DNA from: Polynucleobacter meluiroseus
Lineage (GTDB): Bacteria > Pseudomonadota > Gammaproteobacteria > Burkholderiales > Burkholderiaceae
Length of the DNA stretch: 64,000 nt
Reading direction: 5' to 3'
Assembly (NCBI GenBank): GCA_945901245.1
Contig: CAMDKY010000003.1
Location: forward strand, 1 to 64,000
Shown: positions 29,286 to 40,074 of the stretch, one piece after another
Position numbering within the stretch: the first letter of the stretch is position 1
How the letters are laid out: every line of letters begins with the position of its first letter
Notes under the pieces: model-generated
Databases searched by the model: none
Seen by the model: only the letters and a program-made list of their open reading frames with translations
What the model was told of the DNA's origin: nothing
Position numbers and translations under genes: made by a program

Positions 29286-29915
29286 ATGAAGATCGAAAAA
29301 AATACCGTCGTATCGCTTCGTTACAAATTAACCGACGCGCAAAACAATGTGATTGAAGAGCCCGATTCCCCGATGGTATACCTTCACGGTGGATACGATG
29401 GTACTTTTCCGAAAATAGAAGCTCTACTAGATGGTCGTGAGTTAGGTTTTGAGACCGCCATTCAATTGGAGCCGGGCGATGCTTTTGGTGAGTACGATCC
29501 TGACCTATTAAAAATCGAGCCCCGTGCACGCTTTCCGGAGCCAATTGAAATTGGTATGCAGTTCGAAGGCATTCCGGAAGCGCTTGATGAGCATGGCGCG
29601 ATTATTGAAAGTGAAAACGATGCGGATGAGGATGAGGATGACTTGCAGCCCTTGATTTATACCGTGACGGATGTCGCTGATAGCCAAGTTGTACTCGATG
29701 GAAATCACCCTCTAGCAGGCATGGCCCTTCGCTTCACGCTGCAGGTTACTGATGTGCGCGCAGCAAGCGAAGAAGAAATTCAGAATCGCCACCCCGATGG
29801 CGTCGATAACATTACCTTTGGCATGCCCAACGATGATGAAGATGATGTGGATTTAGATCAGTTGATTGATGCGGCAGTCGATACCGGAAAAAATAATCCG
29901 CGCACCTTGCACTGA
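29286..29915 (+). CDS. FKBP-type peptidyl-prolyl isomerase, SlyD-like
   Basis: This 209-residue protein has FKBP strands VSLRYKLTDAQNNVIEE and LEPGDAFGEYDPDLL flanking an insert-in-flap chaperone domain (about 68-150), in the order of SlyD. Unusually, the insert and the C-terminus carry strongly acidic runs (for example ENDADEDEDD and NDDEDDVDLD), and there is no His-rich metal tail. It is a cytoplasmic foldase. The ATG at 29286 is chosen; a TTG at 29271 would add five residues. It is divergent from the ribosomal oxygenase by only 47 bases, so their promoters overlap. Confidence 0.85.
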   Translation: MKIEKNTVVSLRYKLTDAQNNVIEEPDSPMVYLHGGYDGTFPKIEALLDGRELGFETAIQLEPGDAFGEYDPDLLKIEPRARFPEPIEIGMQFEGIPEALDEHGAIIESENDADEDEDDLQPLIYTVTDVADSQVVLDGNHPLAGMALRFTLQVTDVRAASEEEIQNRHPDGVDNITFGMPNDDEDDVDLDQLIDAAVDTGKNNPRTLH

Positions 29916-29922
29916 ATTAAAC

Positions 29923-30714
29923 CTACTCTTTAAGCCATTGTTTAATGGTGTCCAGATCATGTCTGGTCTCTTGGCCGCTAGGCTGTAGGGATGGGGCATT
30001 TGAATCGTCAGTTGGAGCACCACTCAGCTTGGCAAGCTTCGCCTCGAGTTGCTTAATCTTAGCCTCTTGCTCTAGTGTCGCGTCAATCAGTCCTTTGAGC
30101 GCCATGGATACCGGGTCGTCGACATTCGGTGTGATGCCGTAGGCTGAAAAGTAAGCCTTCTTATCATTGACATCGCTGCCATGTTCGCTCGATGGTAAAT
30201 CGGGATGCAAGATGCGTGCCGGTACGCCCACCGCAGTAGCACCTGCAGGAATTTCTTTTAGAACAACGGCATTCGAGCCAACGCGCGCACCATCGCCTAC
30301 CGTAAAGCCGCCCAACACTTTTGCCCCCGCACTAATCACCACCCCTTTACCTAAGGTTGGGTGGCGCTTCACGCCTTTGTAGAGTGAGGTACCACCAAGG
30401 GTAACGCCCTGATAGATGGTGCAATCATCGCCAATCTCAGTAGTCTCACCAATCACAATGCCAAGGCCATGATCTAAAAAAACACGGCGCCCGATTTTTG
30501 CCCCCGGATGAATCTCAATGCCGGTTAACAGCCGAGCCAACATCGACCAAAAGCGGGCGACCCACTGCAAGCCACTATTCCACAAAAAGTGTGCTACCCG
30601 ATGCAGCCAAACGGCGTGCAAACCGGGGTAGCAGGTAATGACCTCCCAGCGATGACGTGCCGCAGGGTCACGAACAATAATGGAATCAACTTCATCAAAA
30701 AGGGCTTTAAACAT
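29923..30714 (-). CDS. cysE: Serine O-acetyltransferase
   Basis: This 263-residue enzyme makes O-acetylserine for cysteine synthesis. The N-terminal helical part is short (SATase of the Bacillus/NifP-like type). The left-handed beta-helix of hexapeptide repeats contains [19 protein letters not shown] and GVTLGGTS with the active-site His and Asp. The C-terminal 60 residues form a predicted coiled coil ([17 protein letters not shown]). The ATG at 30714 is preferred to a GTG at 30720. It lies 23 bases after trmJ on the same strand. Confidence 0.93.
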   Translation of the reverse strand: MFKALFDEVDSIIVRDPAARHRWEVITCYPGLHAVWLHRVAHFLWNSGLQWVARFWSMLARLLTGIEIHPGAKIGRRVFLDHGLGIVIGETTEIGDDCTIYQGVTLGGTSLYKGVKRHPTLGKGVVISAGAKVLGGFTVGDGARVGSNAVVLKEIPAGATAVGVPARILHPDLPSSEHGSDVNDKKAYFSAYGITPNVDDPVSMALKGLIDATLEQEAKIKQLEAKLAKLSGAPTDDSNAPSLQPSGQETRHDLDTIKQWLKE

Positions 30715-30737
30715 AGTCACAGTTTAAAGCGAACTGC

Positions 30738-31538
30738 CTACTTTCTCAGAAGCATCTGTTTTGCTATGCCGCGAAGCAGGTCAATTTCTTCGGTTTGCAG
30801 CTCTGCCCGCGCAAAAAGGGCGCCGAGCCGAGCCATGAGTTTTTTTGGATTTTCAGGGTTCAAATAGCCGATGGACTCGAGCCCTAAACGCAAATGCGCT
30901 AGCATCGCTGCAACCGCAGCTGGATCGGCCAGACCATTCACGTCAGGTGGGGGCGTCGAATCAGTATTGGGGGCGTTTAAACCTTCGATTAAGGCTTCCC
31001 GTAGGCCATAGGCACACACCATGACTGCTTGCGCCAAATTAAGCGATGGGTACTCTGGGTTTGCCTCGAGCCATACCCGATGCGTGCAAAGCGCCAGGTG
31101 GGCGTTATCAAGACCAGTACGTTCTGGGCCAAACATTAATGCAACGCGCTTTCCTGCCGCTAATTGCGCTGTAATGCGAGCGCGCGCCTGGGACCAATTC
31201 AGGCCCGGCGGCCCAAACTCACGGTTGCGGCTGGTTAATCCCAGTACCAAGGTGCAGCCAGTCACCGCTTCGTTGAGGTCGTTTTCTTCATGGCTGGTTT
31301 GTAAGATATCCAAGGCCCCGCTGGCTAAGGCCACTGCCTCTGGTGCTTGTGCCATCCCTGGCGTTTTTGGATTGACCAAACAAAGGTCATGAAAGCCCAT
31401 GGTTTTTAATGCCCGCGCCGTTGAGCCAACATTGCCAGGGTGACTGGTTTCTACCAAGATAGTACGAAGCTGGGTAAAAGCGGCTGCACTAGATTGATCT
31501 TGGGCTTGTGCTTGGGATAAGGCGGCGTTGTTTTTCAT
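30738..31538 (-). CDS. trmJ: tRNA (cytidine/uridine-2'-O-)-methyltransferase TrmJ
   Basis: This is a 266-residue SPOUT methyltransferase. The order of motifs fits Trm[22 protein letters not shown] (about 30-50, motif 1), [21 protein letters not shown] (motif 2) and [20 protein letters not shown] (motif 3, trefoil knot). It methylates ribose 32 in the anticodon loop of certain tRNAs. It forms an operon with cysE and is divergent from suhB. Confidence 0.92.
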   Translation of the reverse strand: MKNNAALSQAQAQDQSSAAAFTQLRTILVETSHPGNVGSTARALKTMGFHDLCLVNPKTPGMAQAPEAVALASGALDILQTSHEENDLNEAVTGCTLVLGLTSRNREFGPPGLNWSQARARITAQLAAGKRVALMFGPERTGLDNAHLALCTHRVWLEANPEYPSLNLAQAVMVCAYGLREALIEGLNAPNTDSTPPPDVNGLADPAAVAAMLAHLRLGLESIGYLNPENPKKLMARLGALFARAELQTEEIDLLRGIAKQMLLRK

Positions 31539-31625
31539 AGGGCGGTCATCGGATCGTTTAGAATCAAGCCGTTAGCTCGGTATTGGCTTCGAGCTTGTTC
31601 TTATTTAATTTGTTCACCACTATAT

Positions 31626-32414
31626 ATGCACCCCATGTTAAATGTGGCCATCAAGGCTGCCCGTCGTGCTGGAAACGTGATAAACCGTGCCTCCCTCAAT
31701 TTGGAGCGGCTGCAGGTTGACCGTAAGCAGCACAATGATTTCGTGACCGAGGTGGATAAGGCGGCAGAGGTAGCCATCATTGAAATGCTCAGTGATGCGT
31801 ATCCCACGCATGGTTTTTTAGCAGAAGAAACCGGTGAACACAATTCAGGTGCGGAGTCTATATGGATCATTGATCCACTCGATGGCACCACCAATTTCAT
31901 TCATGGTTTTCCACAGTATGCGGTGTCGATTGCCCTCTCGGTTGCGGGCGTTACGCAACAAGCAGTGGTGTATGACCCCAGTCGCGATGAACTCTTTACG
32001 GCAACGCGCGGTAGCGGCACCTACTTGGATCGCCGCCGCTTACGAGTCGCTAGTCAAACTCGCTTAAGCAATTGCTTGCTCGGCACGGGCTTTCCGTATC
32101 GGGAAGACCAAGATCTACAGACCTACTTAAAGATGTTTGCCGAGATGACAGCGCAGTGCGCTGGATTGCGCCGGCCTGGGGCAGCTTCCTTGGATTTGGC
32201 CTACGTTGCCGCAGGTCGATACGATGGCTTTTTTGAGAGTGGCTTAAAGCCGTGGGATATGGCAGCAGGCGCCTTGCTCATCAGCGAAGCGGGCGGCTTA
32301 GTAGGTACTTATCGCGGCGAGGAAAATTACCTTCATAGCGGAGAGATCATGGCAGGTAATCCCCGCATTTTTGCCCAGCTTGCACAGAGCCTGGCGAAGT
32401 ACAGTAAAGCCTAA
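31626..32414 (+). CDS. suhB: Inositol monophosphatase family protein SuhB
   Basis: This 262-residue Mg2+-dependent phosphatase has all metal motifs: EETG near 71, [17 protein letters not shown] near 84-100, and [17 protein letters not shown] near 215-232. Besides inositol-1-phosphatase activity, E. coli SuhB takes part in rRNA antitermination complexes. The gene starts [16 protein letters not shown], as is usual. It is convergent with lpxH. Confidence 0.92.
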   Translation: MHPMLNVAIKAARRAGNVINRASLNLERLQVDRKQHNDFVTEVDKAAEVAIIEMLSDAYPTHGFLAEETGEHNSGAESIWIIDPLDGTTNFIHGFPQYAVSIALSVAGVTQQAVVYDPSRDELFTATRGSGTYLDRRRLRVASQTRLSNCLLGTGFPYREDQDLQTYLKMFAEMTAQCAGLRRPGAASLDLAYVAAGRYDGFFESGLKPWDMAAGALLISEAGGLVGTYRGEENYLHSGEIMAGNPRIFAQLAQSLAKYSKA

Positions 32415-32442
32415 GCTCAAGCCCAATCGCTTAATTCTTGAA

Positions 32443-33231
32443 TTACTTTTTTACTAAATCTAAATAGCGTACTCCGCTTTGATCAATGCATAGGGCGCTG
32501 GCTTTAGGTAAATACGTTTCGGGGTGATCGAGGTCCCAGTCTGACAAAACCCAGCGTTGCCATTCCTGTGTATTGTGGTTTTCATGGTGCTGCGCTGGTA
32601 AATGCGTATGCCCATGAATTAATTTACCGATTGATTGGGATTGAACGAGGTCAGCACAGGCCTCTAGGGTGACATTGCCTTTTAGATTTGCGCCCTCAAG
32701 GCTAAACCGCGTATCGCGGCGATACTGCGCCTTGCTATTTTGTCGAAGATGATCCGCAATTGCATGACGCCAGGGAAGCGGTAAGCGCAAAAACGTTATT
32801 TGAATCCACGGCTTACGTGTCCAAGTTCGATATAACTGATAGCCAGGATCGGCAGTACATAAACCATCACCATGACTAAGTATGTACTGATCACCAGCAA
32901 TTTCTACTGGGGAGGGATCAGATAAAAGCGTCATCCCCGTTCTTTTTAGAAAAGCACTGCCTACTAAAAAATCGCGGTTGCCATGCATGTAATACGTTTT
33001 AGTACGTCCAGAAAGCCCAGTTAGGGCATTCTTCACTTCGCTATGAAATGGCGACTGTGCATTGGCATCATCGCCCACCCAATACTCAAATAAATCACCC
33101 AGAATGAAAACGGCTTCGACTTCACGTGCTTCTTTTTCACAAAAGTCAAAAAAGCGTTGCGCCGTCAAAGGCATTGACGGCGTTAGGTGCAAATCCGAAA
33201 TCAGAAAGGCGCTGGCGTGATTGGGTGGCAT
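32443..33231 (-). CDS. lpxH: UDP-2,3-diacylglucosamine pyrophosphatase
   Basis: This 262-residue calcineurin-like metallophosphatase makes lipid X in lipid A synthesis. The five metal motifs are present in order: ISDLHL, LGDLFEYWVGDD, GNRD, SHGDGL and HGHTH. The ATG at 33231 (MPPNHASAF) is preferred to a TTG one codon upstream. It lies downstream of ppiB on the same strand, a frequent gene order in this group. Confidence 0.93.
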   Translation of the reverse strand: MPPNHASAFLISDLHLTPSMPLTAQRFFDFCEKEAREVEAVFILGDLFEYWVGDDANAQSPFHSEVKNALTGLSGRTKTYYMHGNRDFLVGSAFLKRTGMTLLSDPSPVEIAGDQYILSHGDGLCTADPGYQLYRTWTRKPWIQITFLRLPLPWRHAIADHLRQNSKAQYRRDTRFSLEGANLKGNVTLEACADLVQSQSIGKLIHGHTHLPAQHHENHNTQEWQRWVLSDWDLDHPETYLPKASALCIDQSGVRYLDLVKK

Positions 33232-33267
33232 CAAGCAATGGCATCCAGGATCGATTGATGATCTTGA

Positions 33268-33771
33268 TTACTCAGCAAGAATACTTGCTTTCTCAATCAC
33301 CACATCTTCGGTTGGTACGTCTTGATGAAATCCGGAACTTCCCGTTTTGACTTTGCGAATCGCATTGACTACATCCATACCGTCGCTAACGGCTCCAAAC
33401 ACAGCGTAACCCCAGCCTTGCGAGGTGGGTGCGGTGTGGTTCAAAAAATCATTGTCATTGACATTAATAAAAAACTGGGAGCTTGCCGAATGGGGTTCGT
33501 TGGTACGCGCCATCGCCACAGATCCGTTGACATTTTTCAGGCCATTGTTGGCTTCATTTTCAATCTCGGCTTGGGTTGGCTTTTGTTTCATGCCAGGCGC
33601 CATGCCGCCACCTTGAATCATGAAGTTATCAATTACGCGATGAAAGATTGTGCCATCGTAGTGGCCGCTTTTGACGTAGTCTAAAAAACTAGCGACGGTC
33701 TTGGGTGCTTTTGCAGCATCCAGTGTGAGGGTGATGTCGCCTTTATTGGTTTTGAGGAGTACTTGTGCCAT
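33268..33771 (-). CDS. ppiB: Cyclophilin-type peptidyl-prolyl isomerase, cytoplasmic
   Basis: This 167-residue single cyclophilin domain has no signal peptide. [14 protein letters not shown] contains the catalytic Arg; [21 protein letters not shown] and [11 protein letters not shown] are also family blocks. The gene's 5' end overlaps the 3' end of the TPR gene by 29 bases, so both are on one transcript with lpxH. Confidence 0.94.
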   Translation of the reverse strand: MAQVLLKTNKGDITLTLDAAKAPKTVASFLDYVKSGHYDGTIFHRVIDNFMIQGGGMAPGMKQKPTQAEIENEANNGLKNVNGSVAMARTNEPHSASSQFFINVNDNDFLNHTAPTSQGWGYAVFGAVSDGMDVVNAIRKVKTGSSGFHQDVPTEDVVIEKASILAE

Positions 33772-34594
33772 TGCTTGGTTTACTTTCTTGAGGGTTGGGA
33801 ATGGGTTTGGGTGTGCTGGGTGAGTTGGGTGCAGATGCGTTGTTACTGGCCTGAGGCGTTTTCAAAATACCAAGCAGGGCGGTGGCACGGCGTTGGTATT
33901 CGCGCTGGTTAGTACGTTGCTTGGCTGCATCGATGTAGGATTTTGCAGCTAGGCGGGTATAGACCTCGCCCAAATTAGCAGACGCAATCGCGTAATTTGG
34001 TTTGAGTTTGAGTGCGAGCTCCAAATAATCGCGCGCTTCAATCCACTGGCCTTGATTAGCGGCAAGCGCTGCTAAATTATTGTAGGGCTCAGCCAACTCC
34101 GGAAACTGTTGGGTAATTTCAATCAAGGTTTTCTGTGCTGCTGCGTATTGCTTTAACTCAATCTGAAGGCGCGCTTGCACAAAACGCAGTTGTACATTGC
34201 GGGGATTTTTGAGGAGCAACTCATCAATCCGCTTAATTGCTTCAGGATATTTTTTGGCCTTGACGAGCTTTTCAATTTCGCTGGGAATGCCATTACGCAC
34301 CACGGGATCCGGTTCAATAATCAGAAAAGATAAAAAGGGTAGGGCCACCGTTTCAGAGAGCTCTGGCGGCAAAGGATCAAATCCAGCATTGGGGGAGAGC
34401 CTGGGCGGCTCATTCGGGCCAAAACCACCCAAAAAGGGGGCTAATATTGGACTGGGTTGCTCTTGCACAGCAGCTGGATTACCAAAGGCTTGGGCGTTCG
34501 CATTATTGGATTGTGCGAGTGTAAATAAAAGAAGGAAGAGGGACGCCGTTACTGACCAAAGCGCCATAGCGGATGCACTTGTTTTTGAGGGCAT
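33743..34594 (-). CDS. Exported tetratricopeptide-repeat protein
   Basis: About 283 residues are read from the ATG at 34594, giving a plausible signal peptide (hydrophobic [11 protein letters not shown], cleavage near ANAQA). The frame is open to an ATG at 34654; no start has a clear ribosome binding site. A Pro-rich spacer (about 40-90) leads to at least three TPR units: [36 protein letters not shown] and [18 protein letters not shown]. The C-terminal 50 residues are Ser/Pro/Asn-rich and probably disordered. It is likely a periplasmic scaffold. Its stop lies inside ppiB. Confidence 0.75.
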   Translation of the reverse strand: MPSKTSASAMALWSVTASLFLLLFTLAQSNNANAQAFGNPAAVQEQPSPILAPFLGGFGPNEPPRLSPNAGFDPLPPELSETVALPFLSFLIIEPDPVVRNGIPSEIEKLVKAKKYPEAIKRIDELLLKNPRNVQLRFVQARLQIELKQYAAAQKTLIEITQQFPELAEPYNNLAALAANQGQWIEARDYLELALKLKPNYAIASANLGEVYTRLAAKSYIDAAKQRTNQREYQRRATALLGILKTPQASNNASAPNSPSTPKPIPNPQESKPSNGTSTPQNQ

Positions 34595-34723
34595 CTGCAG
34601 AGAGGGGCAAAAGGGCATGGTGGTCGGGGGTAAAGGGGGGAAGGAGGGGCGCATTCGATATACTCAGCGCTCAGTCTAACAAATCAGGATTGTTTTATCC
34701 GACTTGCCCTTCCTTTAGTCCCT

Positions 34724-36160
34724 ATGCTGCAAATTTACAATACCCTCAATCGCTCAAAACAGATCTTCACCCCTTTAATTCCGGGGCAGGTGAAAATGTA
34801 TGTCTGCGGCATGACGGTGTACGATTTCTGCCATATAGGGCATGCCCGCGTCATGATTGTGTTTGATATGGTGGCCCGCTGGCTCAGAGCTAGCGGCTAT
34901 GCGGTGGTGTATGTCCGCAATATTACGGATATTGACGATAAGATTATTCAGCGAGCTATTGAGAATGGCGAGCCCATTGCGACCCTGACACAGCGCTTTA
35001 TTGATGCCATGCATGTCGACTCGGATGCGCTGGGCCTCATGCGCCCTGACCAAGAGCCACGCGCTACCGCTTACATTGAACAAATGCAGGGCATGATTGG
35101 TCGGCTAATGGAGCGCGAAATTGCATACCAAGCAGAGGATGGCGATGTCAATTACGCTGTTCGACTCTTCCCAGGTTACGGCCGCCTTTCTGGTAAGTCC
35201 CTTGACGATCTCCATGCGGGCGAACGGGTTGCCGTCGGTAGCGGCAAGCGTGATCCACTGGATTTCGTTTTATGGAAAAGCGCAAAAGAAGATGAGCCTA
35301 GCGATACTCGCTGGAATTCCCCATGGGGCGAGGGCAGGCCGGGTTGGCACATCGAATGCTCGGCGATGTCCTGTGAGCTCCTGGGTCAGCACTTTGATAT
35401 TCATGGGGGCGGTGCTGATTTGCAGTTTCCGCACCATGAAAATGAGATCGCGCAAACCGAAGGCGCGCTCTATGGTCAAGAGCGCAGTGATAGCGATGCC
35501 CCTTGGGTCAATTACTGGATGCACAATGGCCACATCCGGGTCAATCAAGAAAAGATGTCCAAGTCTTTGGGCAATTTCTTTTTGATTCGGGATGTATTAA
35601 AACTATATGATCCCGAAGTCATTCGCTTCTTTATGTTGCGCGCCCACTACCGCAGCCCCATTAATTACAGCGATGCTCAGCTAGATGAGTCTCGCTCCGG
35701 ACTCGTGCGCCTCTACACTGCCTTGGCCCAAGCGAATGCAATAACAGCACCTGCCAATCAGAGTCCGGTATTAACCGAGCCCTGGGCTGAGCGCTTTAAT
35801 GCGGCGATGGACGATGACTTTAATACGCCAGAGGCCATTGCCGTTTTATTTGATCTTGCAACGGAACTGAATCGTAAACATGCCGCAGGTGAGCAGGGTA
35901 GTGTTAACGCCCATGCTGACCTCATGCGCCGTCTTGCTGGTGTGCTGGGTTTTCTGGGGCGTGATCCTTCCGCATTTTTGCAAGGCGGAAACCCAGATGA
36001 ACTTGGCGCATCTGCGATCGAAGAATGCATTGTTGCTCGGGCGCAAGCAAAGCAAAGTAAAGCTTTTGCAAAGGCCGATCAAATTCGGGCCGACTTGCTT
36101 AAACAAGGTGTAGTGCTGGAAGACAAGCCAGGAGGGATCACTGAATGGCGACGAGCGTAA
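34724..36160 (+). CDS. cysS: Cysteinyl-tRNA synthetase
   Basis: This is a 478-residue class I synthetase. [20 protein letters not shown] contains the HIGH motif and the first zinc Cys (in CGMT). GWHIECSAM and [12 protein letters not shown] supply further zinc ligands. [10 protein letters not shown] is the KMSKS loop near residue 277. The C-terminal DALR-like helical domain is present and the length is normal. Its 3' end overlaps the glycosylase gene by 16 bases. Confidence 0.96.
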   Translation: MLQIYNTLNRSKQIFTPLIPGQVKMYVCGMTVYDFCHIGHARVMIVFDMVARWLRASGYAVVYVRNITDIDDKIIQRAIENGEPIATLTQRFIDAMHVDSDALGLMRPDQEPRATAYIEQMQGMIGRLMEREIAYQAEDGDVNYAVRLFPGYGRLSGKSLDDLHAGERVAVGSGKRDPLDFVLWKSAKEDEPSDTRWNSPWGEGRPGWHIECSAMSCELLGQHFDIHGGGADLQFPHHENEIAQTEGALYGQERSDSDAPWVNYWMHNGHIRVNQEKMSKSLGNFFLIRDVLKLYDPEVIRFFMLRAHYRSPINYSDAQLDESRSGLVRLYTALAQANAITAPANQSPVLTEPWAERFNAAMDDDFNTPEAIAVLFDLATELNRKHAAGEQGSVNAHADLMRRLAGVLGFLGRDPSAFLQGGNPDELGASAIEECIVARAQAKQSKAFAKADQIRADLLKQGVVLEDKPGGITEWRRA

Positions 36161-36909
36161 AAAAACCAGCAGTTAAAAAAGTAGTAGCTAGTAAGGCTGC
36201 GGCGACGAAAAATCCCCCATTACCCGCAATTATAAAAGCAGCAGAGGGTAAGTTAAAGCCCGATACAGGCGAGCCCAACTTAACCGTGATTGCACCGGAT
36301 TATTGGGATCAGGCGTGTCAAGAGCTCATGAAGCAAGACCGCATCCTTAAGAAACTGATTCCAAGCTATGGCACCGGGTTTTTAGTGACGCGCGGCGATC
36401 CGTTTACAACCCTCGCTAGAGCGATTGTGGGTCAGCAAATTTCCGTATCGGCTGCTCAGGCAGTATGGGATCGAATGGTGATTGCCGTTGGAAAAAAAGT
36501 GAACCCTAGCCGTGTTTTGGCGGCCACACCCGAATCCCTGCGGGCCGCAGGTCTCTCAGGACGCAAGGTGGAATACATCCGTGACCTAGCCGACCACTTT
36601 GCTTCGGGCCGTTTGCATGCAAACCAATGGCAGGATATGGACGACGAAAGCGTGATTCGGGAGCTCAGCGCAATTCGGGGTATTGGTCGCTGGACTGCAG
36701 AAATGTTCTTAATATTCAATATGATCCGGCCCGACATTCTGCCCTTGGATGACATTGGGCTGATTAAGGCCATTTCCCTTAATTACTTTAGCGGCGAGCC
36801 GGTGAGTCGCCATGAAGCGCGCGAAGTGGCCGCCAATTGGGCCCCTTGGCGCACGGTTGCGACCTGGTATATGTGGCGAAGTATCGACCCCATTCCCGTG
36901 GAATACTAA
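36145..36909 (+). CDS. DNA-3-methyladenine glycosylase, AlkA-like (HhH-GPD)
   Basis: This 254-residue base-excision repair enzyme removes alkylated purines. [21 protein letters not shown] and [13 protein letters not shown] start the helical core. The helix-hairpin-helix is [16 protein letters not shown], and the catalytic Asp lies in [12 protein letters not shown]. The first 40 residues are Lys/Ala-rich and probably unstructured, an addition to the family core. It is coupled to cysS by overlap and followed 9 bases later by accA. Confidence 0.88.
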   Translation: MATSVKKPAVKKVVASKAAATKNPPLPAIIKAAEGKLKPDTGEPNLTVIAPDYWDQACQELMKQDRILKKLIPSYGTGFLVTRGDPFTTLARAIVGQQISVSAAQAVWDRMVIAVGKKVNPSRVLAATPESLRAAGLSGRKVEYIRDLADHFASGRLHANQWQDMDDESVIRELSAIRGIGRWTAEMFLIFNMIRPDILPLDDIGLIKAISLNYFSGEPVSRHEAREVAANWAPWRTVATWYMWRSIDPIPVEY

Positions 36910-36918
36910 AATCAAGCC

Positions 36919-37890
36919 ATGAAGACCACTTTTTTGGATTTTGAACAATCCATCGCTGAATTAGAGGCGAAGATTGACGAGCTGCGTTTTGTGCAAGATG
37001 AGTCCTCGGTTGATATCTCCGATGAAATTAAGACGCTCTCTGAAAAAAGCCAACAGCTGATTAAAGACATTTATGCCAACCTTACCCCTTGGCAAGTTTC
37101 TCAAGTAGCGCGCCATCCACAGCGTCCTTACACCTTAGATTACGTCAGCGGTCTGTTTACGGATTTTCATGAGTTGCATGGCGATCGCACCTTTGCTGAT
37201 GATCAGTCGATTATTGGCGGCTTAGCCCGTTTTAATGATGTACCGTGCATGGTCATTGGCCATCAAAAGGGGCGCGATACCAAAGAGCGCGCCTTGCGTA
37301 ATTTTGGTATGAGCAGGCCCGAGGGCTATCGCAAAGCGATGCGCCTCATGCGCCTCGCTGAGAAGTTTCAGATCCCTGTTTTTACCTTTGTGGATACCCC
37401 AGGCGCATTCCCTGGTATTGATGCCGAAGAGCGCAACCAGTCGGAAGCCATTGGCCATAATCTGTATACCCAAGCCGAACTCACTGTACCAATCATTGCC
37501 ACCATTATTGGTGAGGGTGGGTCTGGCGGCGCCTTGGCGATTGCAATGGGGGATGCGGTATTGATGCTGCAAAACTCAACCTACTCCGTTATTTCGCCCG
37601 AGGGCTGCGCCTCTATTTTATGGAAGACGGCTGCAAAGGCACCCGAGGCCGCTGAGCAATTGGCGCTGACGGCGCAACGCTTAAAGGGTCTTGGCTTGAT
37701 TGATAAGATCGTGGCAGAGCCTACGGGTGGAGCCCACCGTGATTATGCTGGCATGATGGACAATATGCGCAAAGCTTTGACCGACTCGCTGAAACCATTT
37801 CAGTCGATGGATGTAGATGCATTACTAGAGCGCCGTCATGAGCGGTTAATGAGCTATGGCAAGTTTAAGGAAATCAGTCCCAAAGCCTAA
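36919..37890 (+). CDS. accA: Acetyl-CoA carboxylase carboxyltransferase subunit alpha
   Basis: This 323-residue crotonase-fold subunit, with AccD, transfers carboxyl from carboxybiotin to acetyl-CoA in fatty-acid synthesis. The N-terminal helix ([16 protein letters not shown]) and core motifs DREFADD-like [26 protein letters not shown] and [12 protein letters not shown] are intact. The length matches E. coli (319). tilS starts within its last 35 bases, as often seen in betaproteobacteria. Confidence 0.96.
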   Translation: MKTTFLDFEQSIAELEAKIDELRFVQDESSVDISDEIKTLSEKSQQLIKDIYANLTPWQVSQVARHPQRPYTLDYVSGLFTDFHELHGDRTFADDQSIIGGLARFNDVPCMVIGHQKGRDTKERALRNFGMSRPEGYRKAMRLMRLAEKFQIPVFTFVDTPGAFPGIDAEERNQSEAIGHNLYTQAELTVPIIATIIGEGGSGGALAIAMGDAVLMLQNSTYSVISPEGCASILWKTAAKAPEAAEQLALTAQRLKGLGLIDKIVAEPTGGAHRDYAGMMDNMRKALTDSLKPFQSMDVDALLERRHERLMSYGKFKEISPKA

Positions 37891-39277
37891 GTCCGCAGCA
37901 GGGCGGACGCCATCCAAGCGCAGCCCTTTGCATTTGGAAGCGGAAAGTTATCTTAATAAAGCACCACGCATTGCAATTGCCTTGAGTGGCGGTTTGGATT
38001 CAGTGGTATTGCTGGATTCGATTTGCAGGGCTATTAACAAAGCAAATCCCTCTCCCACTATTTTTGCATTTCACATTCACCATGGCCTACAAAAAGCAGC
38101 CGATGAGTGGCTTCTATTTTGTGAGGCGCTAGCCAAAAAATACCGGGTTGCATTTGATTTTCGCTTGCTTCATATCGATACTGCACAGAATGCAGGAAAC
38201 ATCGAGGCGAGAGCGCGTAGCGCTCGGTATGAGGCGCTCACTGAGCTGTGTGCATACCACGGCATCGAAGACCTCTTGCTTGCACACCATCAAAACGATC
38301 AGGCTGAAACCATTTTGCTGCAATTGCTGCGTGGCGCTGGAGTAGCTGGCTTATCCAGCATGCCCGAAAGCAGAATCCGAGCGTCAACTACTAAGCAGGT
38401 GACCAGCATTACGCTGTGGCGACCCTTATTGCAATTAAGCCGGGCCGAGCTAGAGGCCTATGCCCGCGCACACAAGCTTAAATGGATTGAAGATCCCAGC
38501 AATCGTAGCAGTAAGTACCGGCGCAATGCCATTCGGAAGACGGTATTGCCGAAGCTTGAGATCATTCAGCCAGGTGCTACTGCTAATTTAGCGCGCAGCG
38601 CTGAATTACTCGCGCAGGCACAGCATTTACTAGACCGTCTTGCCCTGCACGATGGTAAAAAAATTCACAACCTAAAGCGTAATTCCTTAAGCGCGCAGCC
38701 GTTACTTGACTTAAATGCAAGTGATCCCGCAGCAGCAAACAATCTACTGCGGTATTGGCTAAAGGCTGCTGGCCTAGCCATGCCCTCGCAGGAACGTCAA
38801 CAAGCGTGGTGGGCAGATTTAGTGAAAGCACGCAGTGATGCCAAACTGGAATTGCTTCACGATGGGTACAGTATTCGATTATGGCGCGGGCAACTCCAGA
38901 TCAGTGCATCGGTACAGTCAGAAGAAAGCGAGCAGGGTGAGTGGACTTTTGTATCGATACCAGCAAAGAGTGATCACGGGGGCTTGCCGGCCGCATGGCT
39001 CACGAAGGCGAAGAAAACGGGTGCCATTGAGTTTCGTGAGCGCAGAGGTGCTGAACGTTTGCAAGTCACTGCCACTGGGCCACGCAAGACCCTGAAAAAC
39101 CTTTACCAAGAAAATGCAGTACCACCTTGGCAACGGCATACTCCGCTTCTCTACATTGAGGATGAGCTGATTGCAGTAGCTGGGGTGGGGGTGAGTTACC
39201 CCCATTTGGTCTTCACGGGCAGGCGGATGTTGCCGGAGTGGAAGCCAACATCCGATGCGAGGGGCACTGCCTCCTAG
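37856..39277 (+). CDS. tilS: tRNA(Ile)-lysidine synthetase
   Basis: This 473-residue ATP-pyrophosphatase attaches lysine to C34 of tRNA-Ile(CAU), converting its decoding from AUG to AUA. The PP-loop is [14 protein letters not shown] (about 41-54). The N-type domain also shows [18 protein letters not shown], and the C-terminal substrate-binding domain (about 385-465) ends the protein. The ATG at 37856 lies inside accA, and an N-terminal Lys/Arg-rich extension of about 35 residues precedes the core. Its stop overlaps the converging toxin gene by four bases. Confidence 0.93.
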   Translation: MASLRKSVPKPKSAAGRTPSKRSPLHLEAESYLNKAPRIAIALSGGLDSVVLLDSICRAINKANPSPTIFAFHIHHGLQKAADEWLLFCEALAKKYRVAFDFRLLHIDTAQNAGNIEARARSARYEALTELCAYHGIEDLLLAHHQNDQAETILLQLLRGAGVAGLSSMPESRIRASTTKQVTSITLWRPLLQLSRAELEAYARAHKLKWIEDPSNRSSKYRRNAIRKTVLPKLEIIQPGATANLARSAELLAQAQHLLDRLALHDGKKIHNLKRNSLSAQPLLDLNASDPAAANNLLRYWLKAAGLAMPSQERQQAWWADLVKARSDAKLELLHDGYSIRLWRGQLQISASVQSEESEQGEWTFVSIPAKSDHGGLPAAWLTKAKKTGAIEFRERRGAERLQVTATGPRKTLKNLYQENAVPPWQRHTPLLYIEDELIAVAGVGVSYPHLVFTGRRMLPEWKPTSDARGTAS

Positions 39278-39579
39278 AGCGTTATGCCAGCCTCACGTTG
39301 GTGCCGGATTGTCAAAATCCAAACCTGCGCATCATCTTCAATGCTGTACAAAGCCACGTAGCCTGTTTTGCCATACGAAATAACCAGCTCGCGCAAATCG
39401 CCTTCGATTATCTGATCGCTTTGTACTAGCCTGCCAATAAATGGATGCTGTTTTAGGATCAGTAGGCCATCTTCAATGAGGTCGATTGCCTTGCTTGCCG
39501 CAATTTTGTCAAATTCAAGTAAAAAGTCAGTTAGGCGGATAAGGTCGTTGTAGGCGCGTTCTGTGAGGGCGACCTTCAC
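39274..39579 (-). CDS. ParE/RelE-family toxin of a type II toxin-antitoxin pair
   Basis: This 101-residue protein has a ParE-like fold: MKVALTERAYNDLIRLTDFL as N-terminal strand and helix, LEDGL-like LIEDGLLILKQHPFIGR in the middle, and the terminal strands LRELVISYGKTGYVALYSI and VWILTIRHQREAGI. ParE proteins poison DNA gyrase and RelE cleaves mRNA; the pattern here is closer to ParE but the target cannot be fixed. The start overlaps the antitoxin stop by 4 bases, the classical coupling. Its 3' end abuts tilS. Confidence 0.85.
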   Translation of the reverse strand: MKVALTERAYNDLIRLTDFLLEFDKIAASKAIDLIEDGLLILKQHPFIGRLVQSDQIIEGDLRELVISYGKTGYVALYSIEDDAQVWILTIRHQREAGITL

Positions 39580-39881
39580 CCTTGCTTCACCTTCGGCGTT
39601 TTTTTGCTTGTTATTTGTGATCGTAGCCGTTCAAACGCATCGCCCAACTGAATTACTTTGCCAGTCTTGATTGTGGATTTGCGCGATTCAATTGCATCCT
39701 TGATAAAACTATGACGCATCGATTGCTGCTCGGTTGCGCGCTTAATGGCCTCGACCATGAAGGCATGGGTTGTCATACCCAGTTCCTTCGCTGCCGTTGC
39801 AGAATGCTTCCTTAGCGTCTCGCTCAGCTTGATCGAGGTTGTGCTGGATTTGTTATTTGTTTTGCTGCTGATTTTGCTCAT
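39576..39881 (-). CDS. Antitoxin of the ParE/RelE-type pair
   Basis: This is a 101-residue, Lys/Ser/Thr-rich protein. The segment TSIKLSETLRKHSATAAKELGMTTHAFMVEAIKRA (about 15-50) fits a ribbon-helix-helix DNA-binding domain: a short strand then two helices. The C-terminal half (about 55-101) would bind the toxin. Such antitoxins repress their own operon; a perfect palindrome lies 66 bases upstream. It is the first gene of the two-gene operon. Confidence 0.82.
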   Translation of the reverse strand: MSKISSKTNNKSSTTSIKLSETLRKHSATAAKELGMTTHAFMVEAIKRATEQQSMRHSFIKDAIESRKSTIKTGKVIQLGDAFERLRSQITSKKTPKVKQG

Positions 39882-39946
39882 GGATACTTTCTGCGGTATT
39901 AAACGATCGATAAGAGCAGGTGTGAGTGCAAAATGATTGCCTCAAA

Positions 39947-39964
39947 GTGTTACTTTAGTAACAC
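39947..39964. promoter_or_regulatory. Palindromic operator candidate of the toxin-antitoxin operon
   Basis: GTGTTACT (39947-39954) and AGTAACAC (39957-39964) are a perfect 8-bp inverted repeat separated by TT. Its place in the intergenic region upstream of the antitoxin gene and its symmetry suit binding of a ribbon-helix-helix dimer. It also lies about 110 bases before lysC. Confidence 0.65.
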
Positions 39965-40074
39965 CTATTCTAATTAGTCAGTAGGCTGTCGTCAAGCCAT
40001 CAAGGCGAGTTGCGATAAGAAGACTGTAAAATAGCCTTTTAGGCAATTCGCCCCCTTTTTTAACTGCATACCCT

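Noticed and set aside
29239..29544. Upstream extension of the ribosomal oxygenase frame
   Set aside because: It lies opposite the slyD coding sequence and lacks homologous residues; the family N-terminus begins at MKPFYLS.
39947..40074. Lysine riboswitch upstream of lysC
   Set aside because: The 190-base upstream region shows only the toxin-antitoxin palindrome; no multi-helix junction of a lysine riboswitch is evident.
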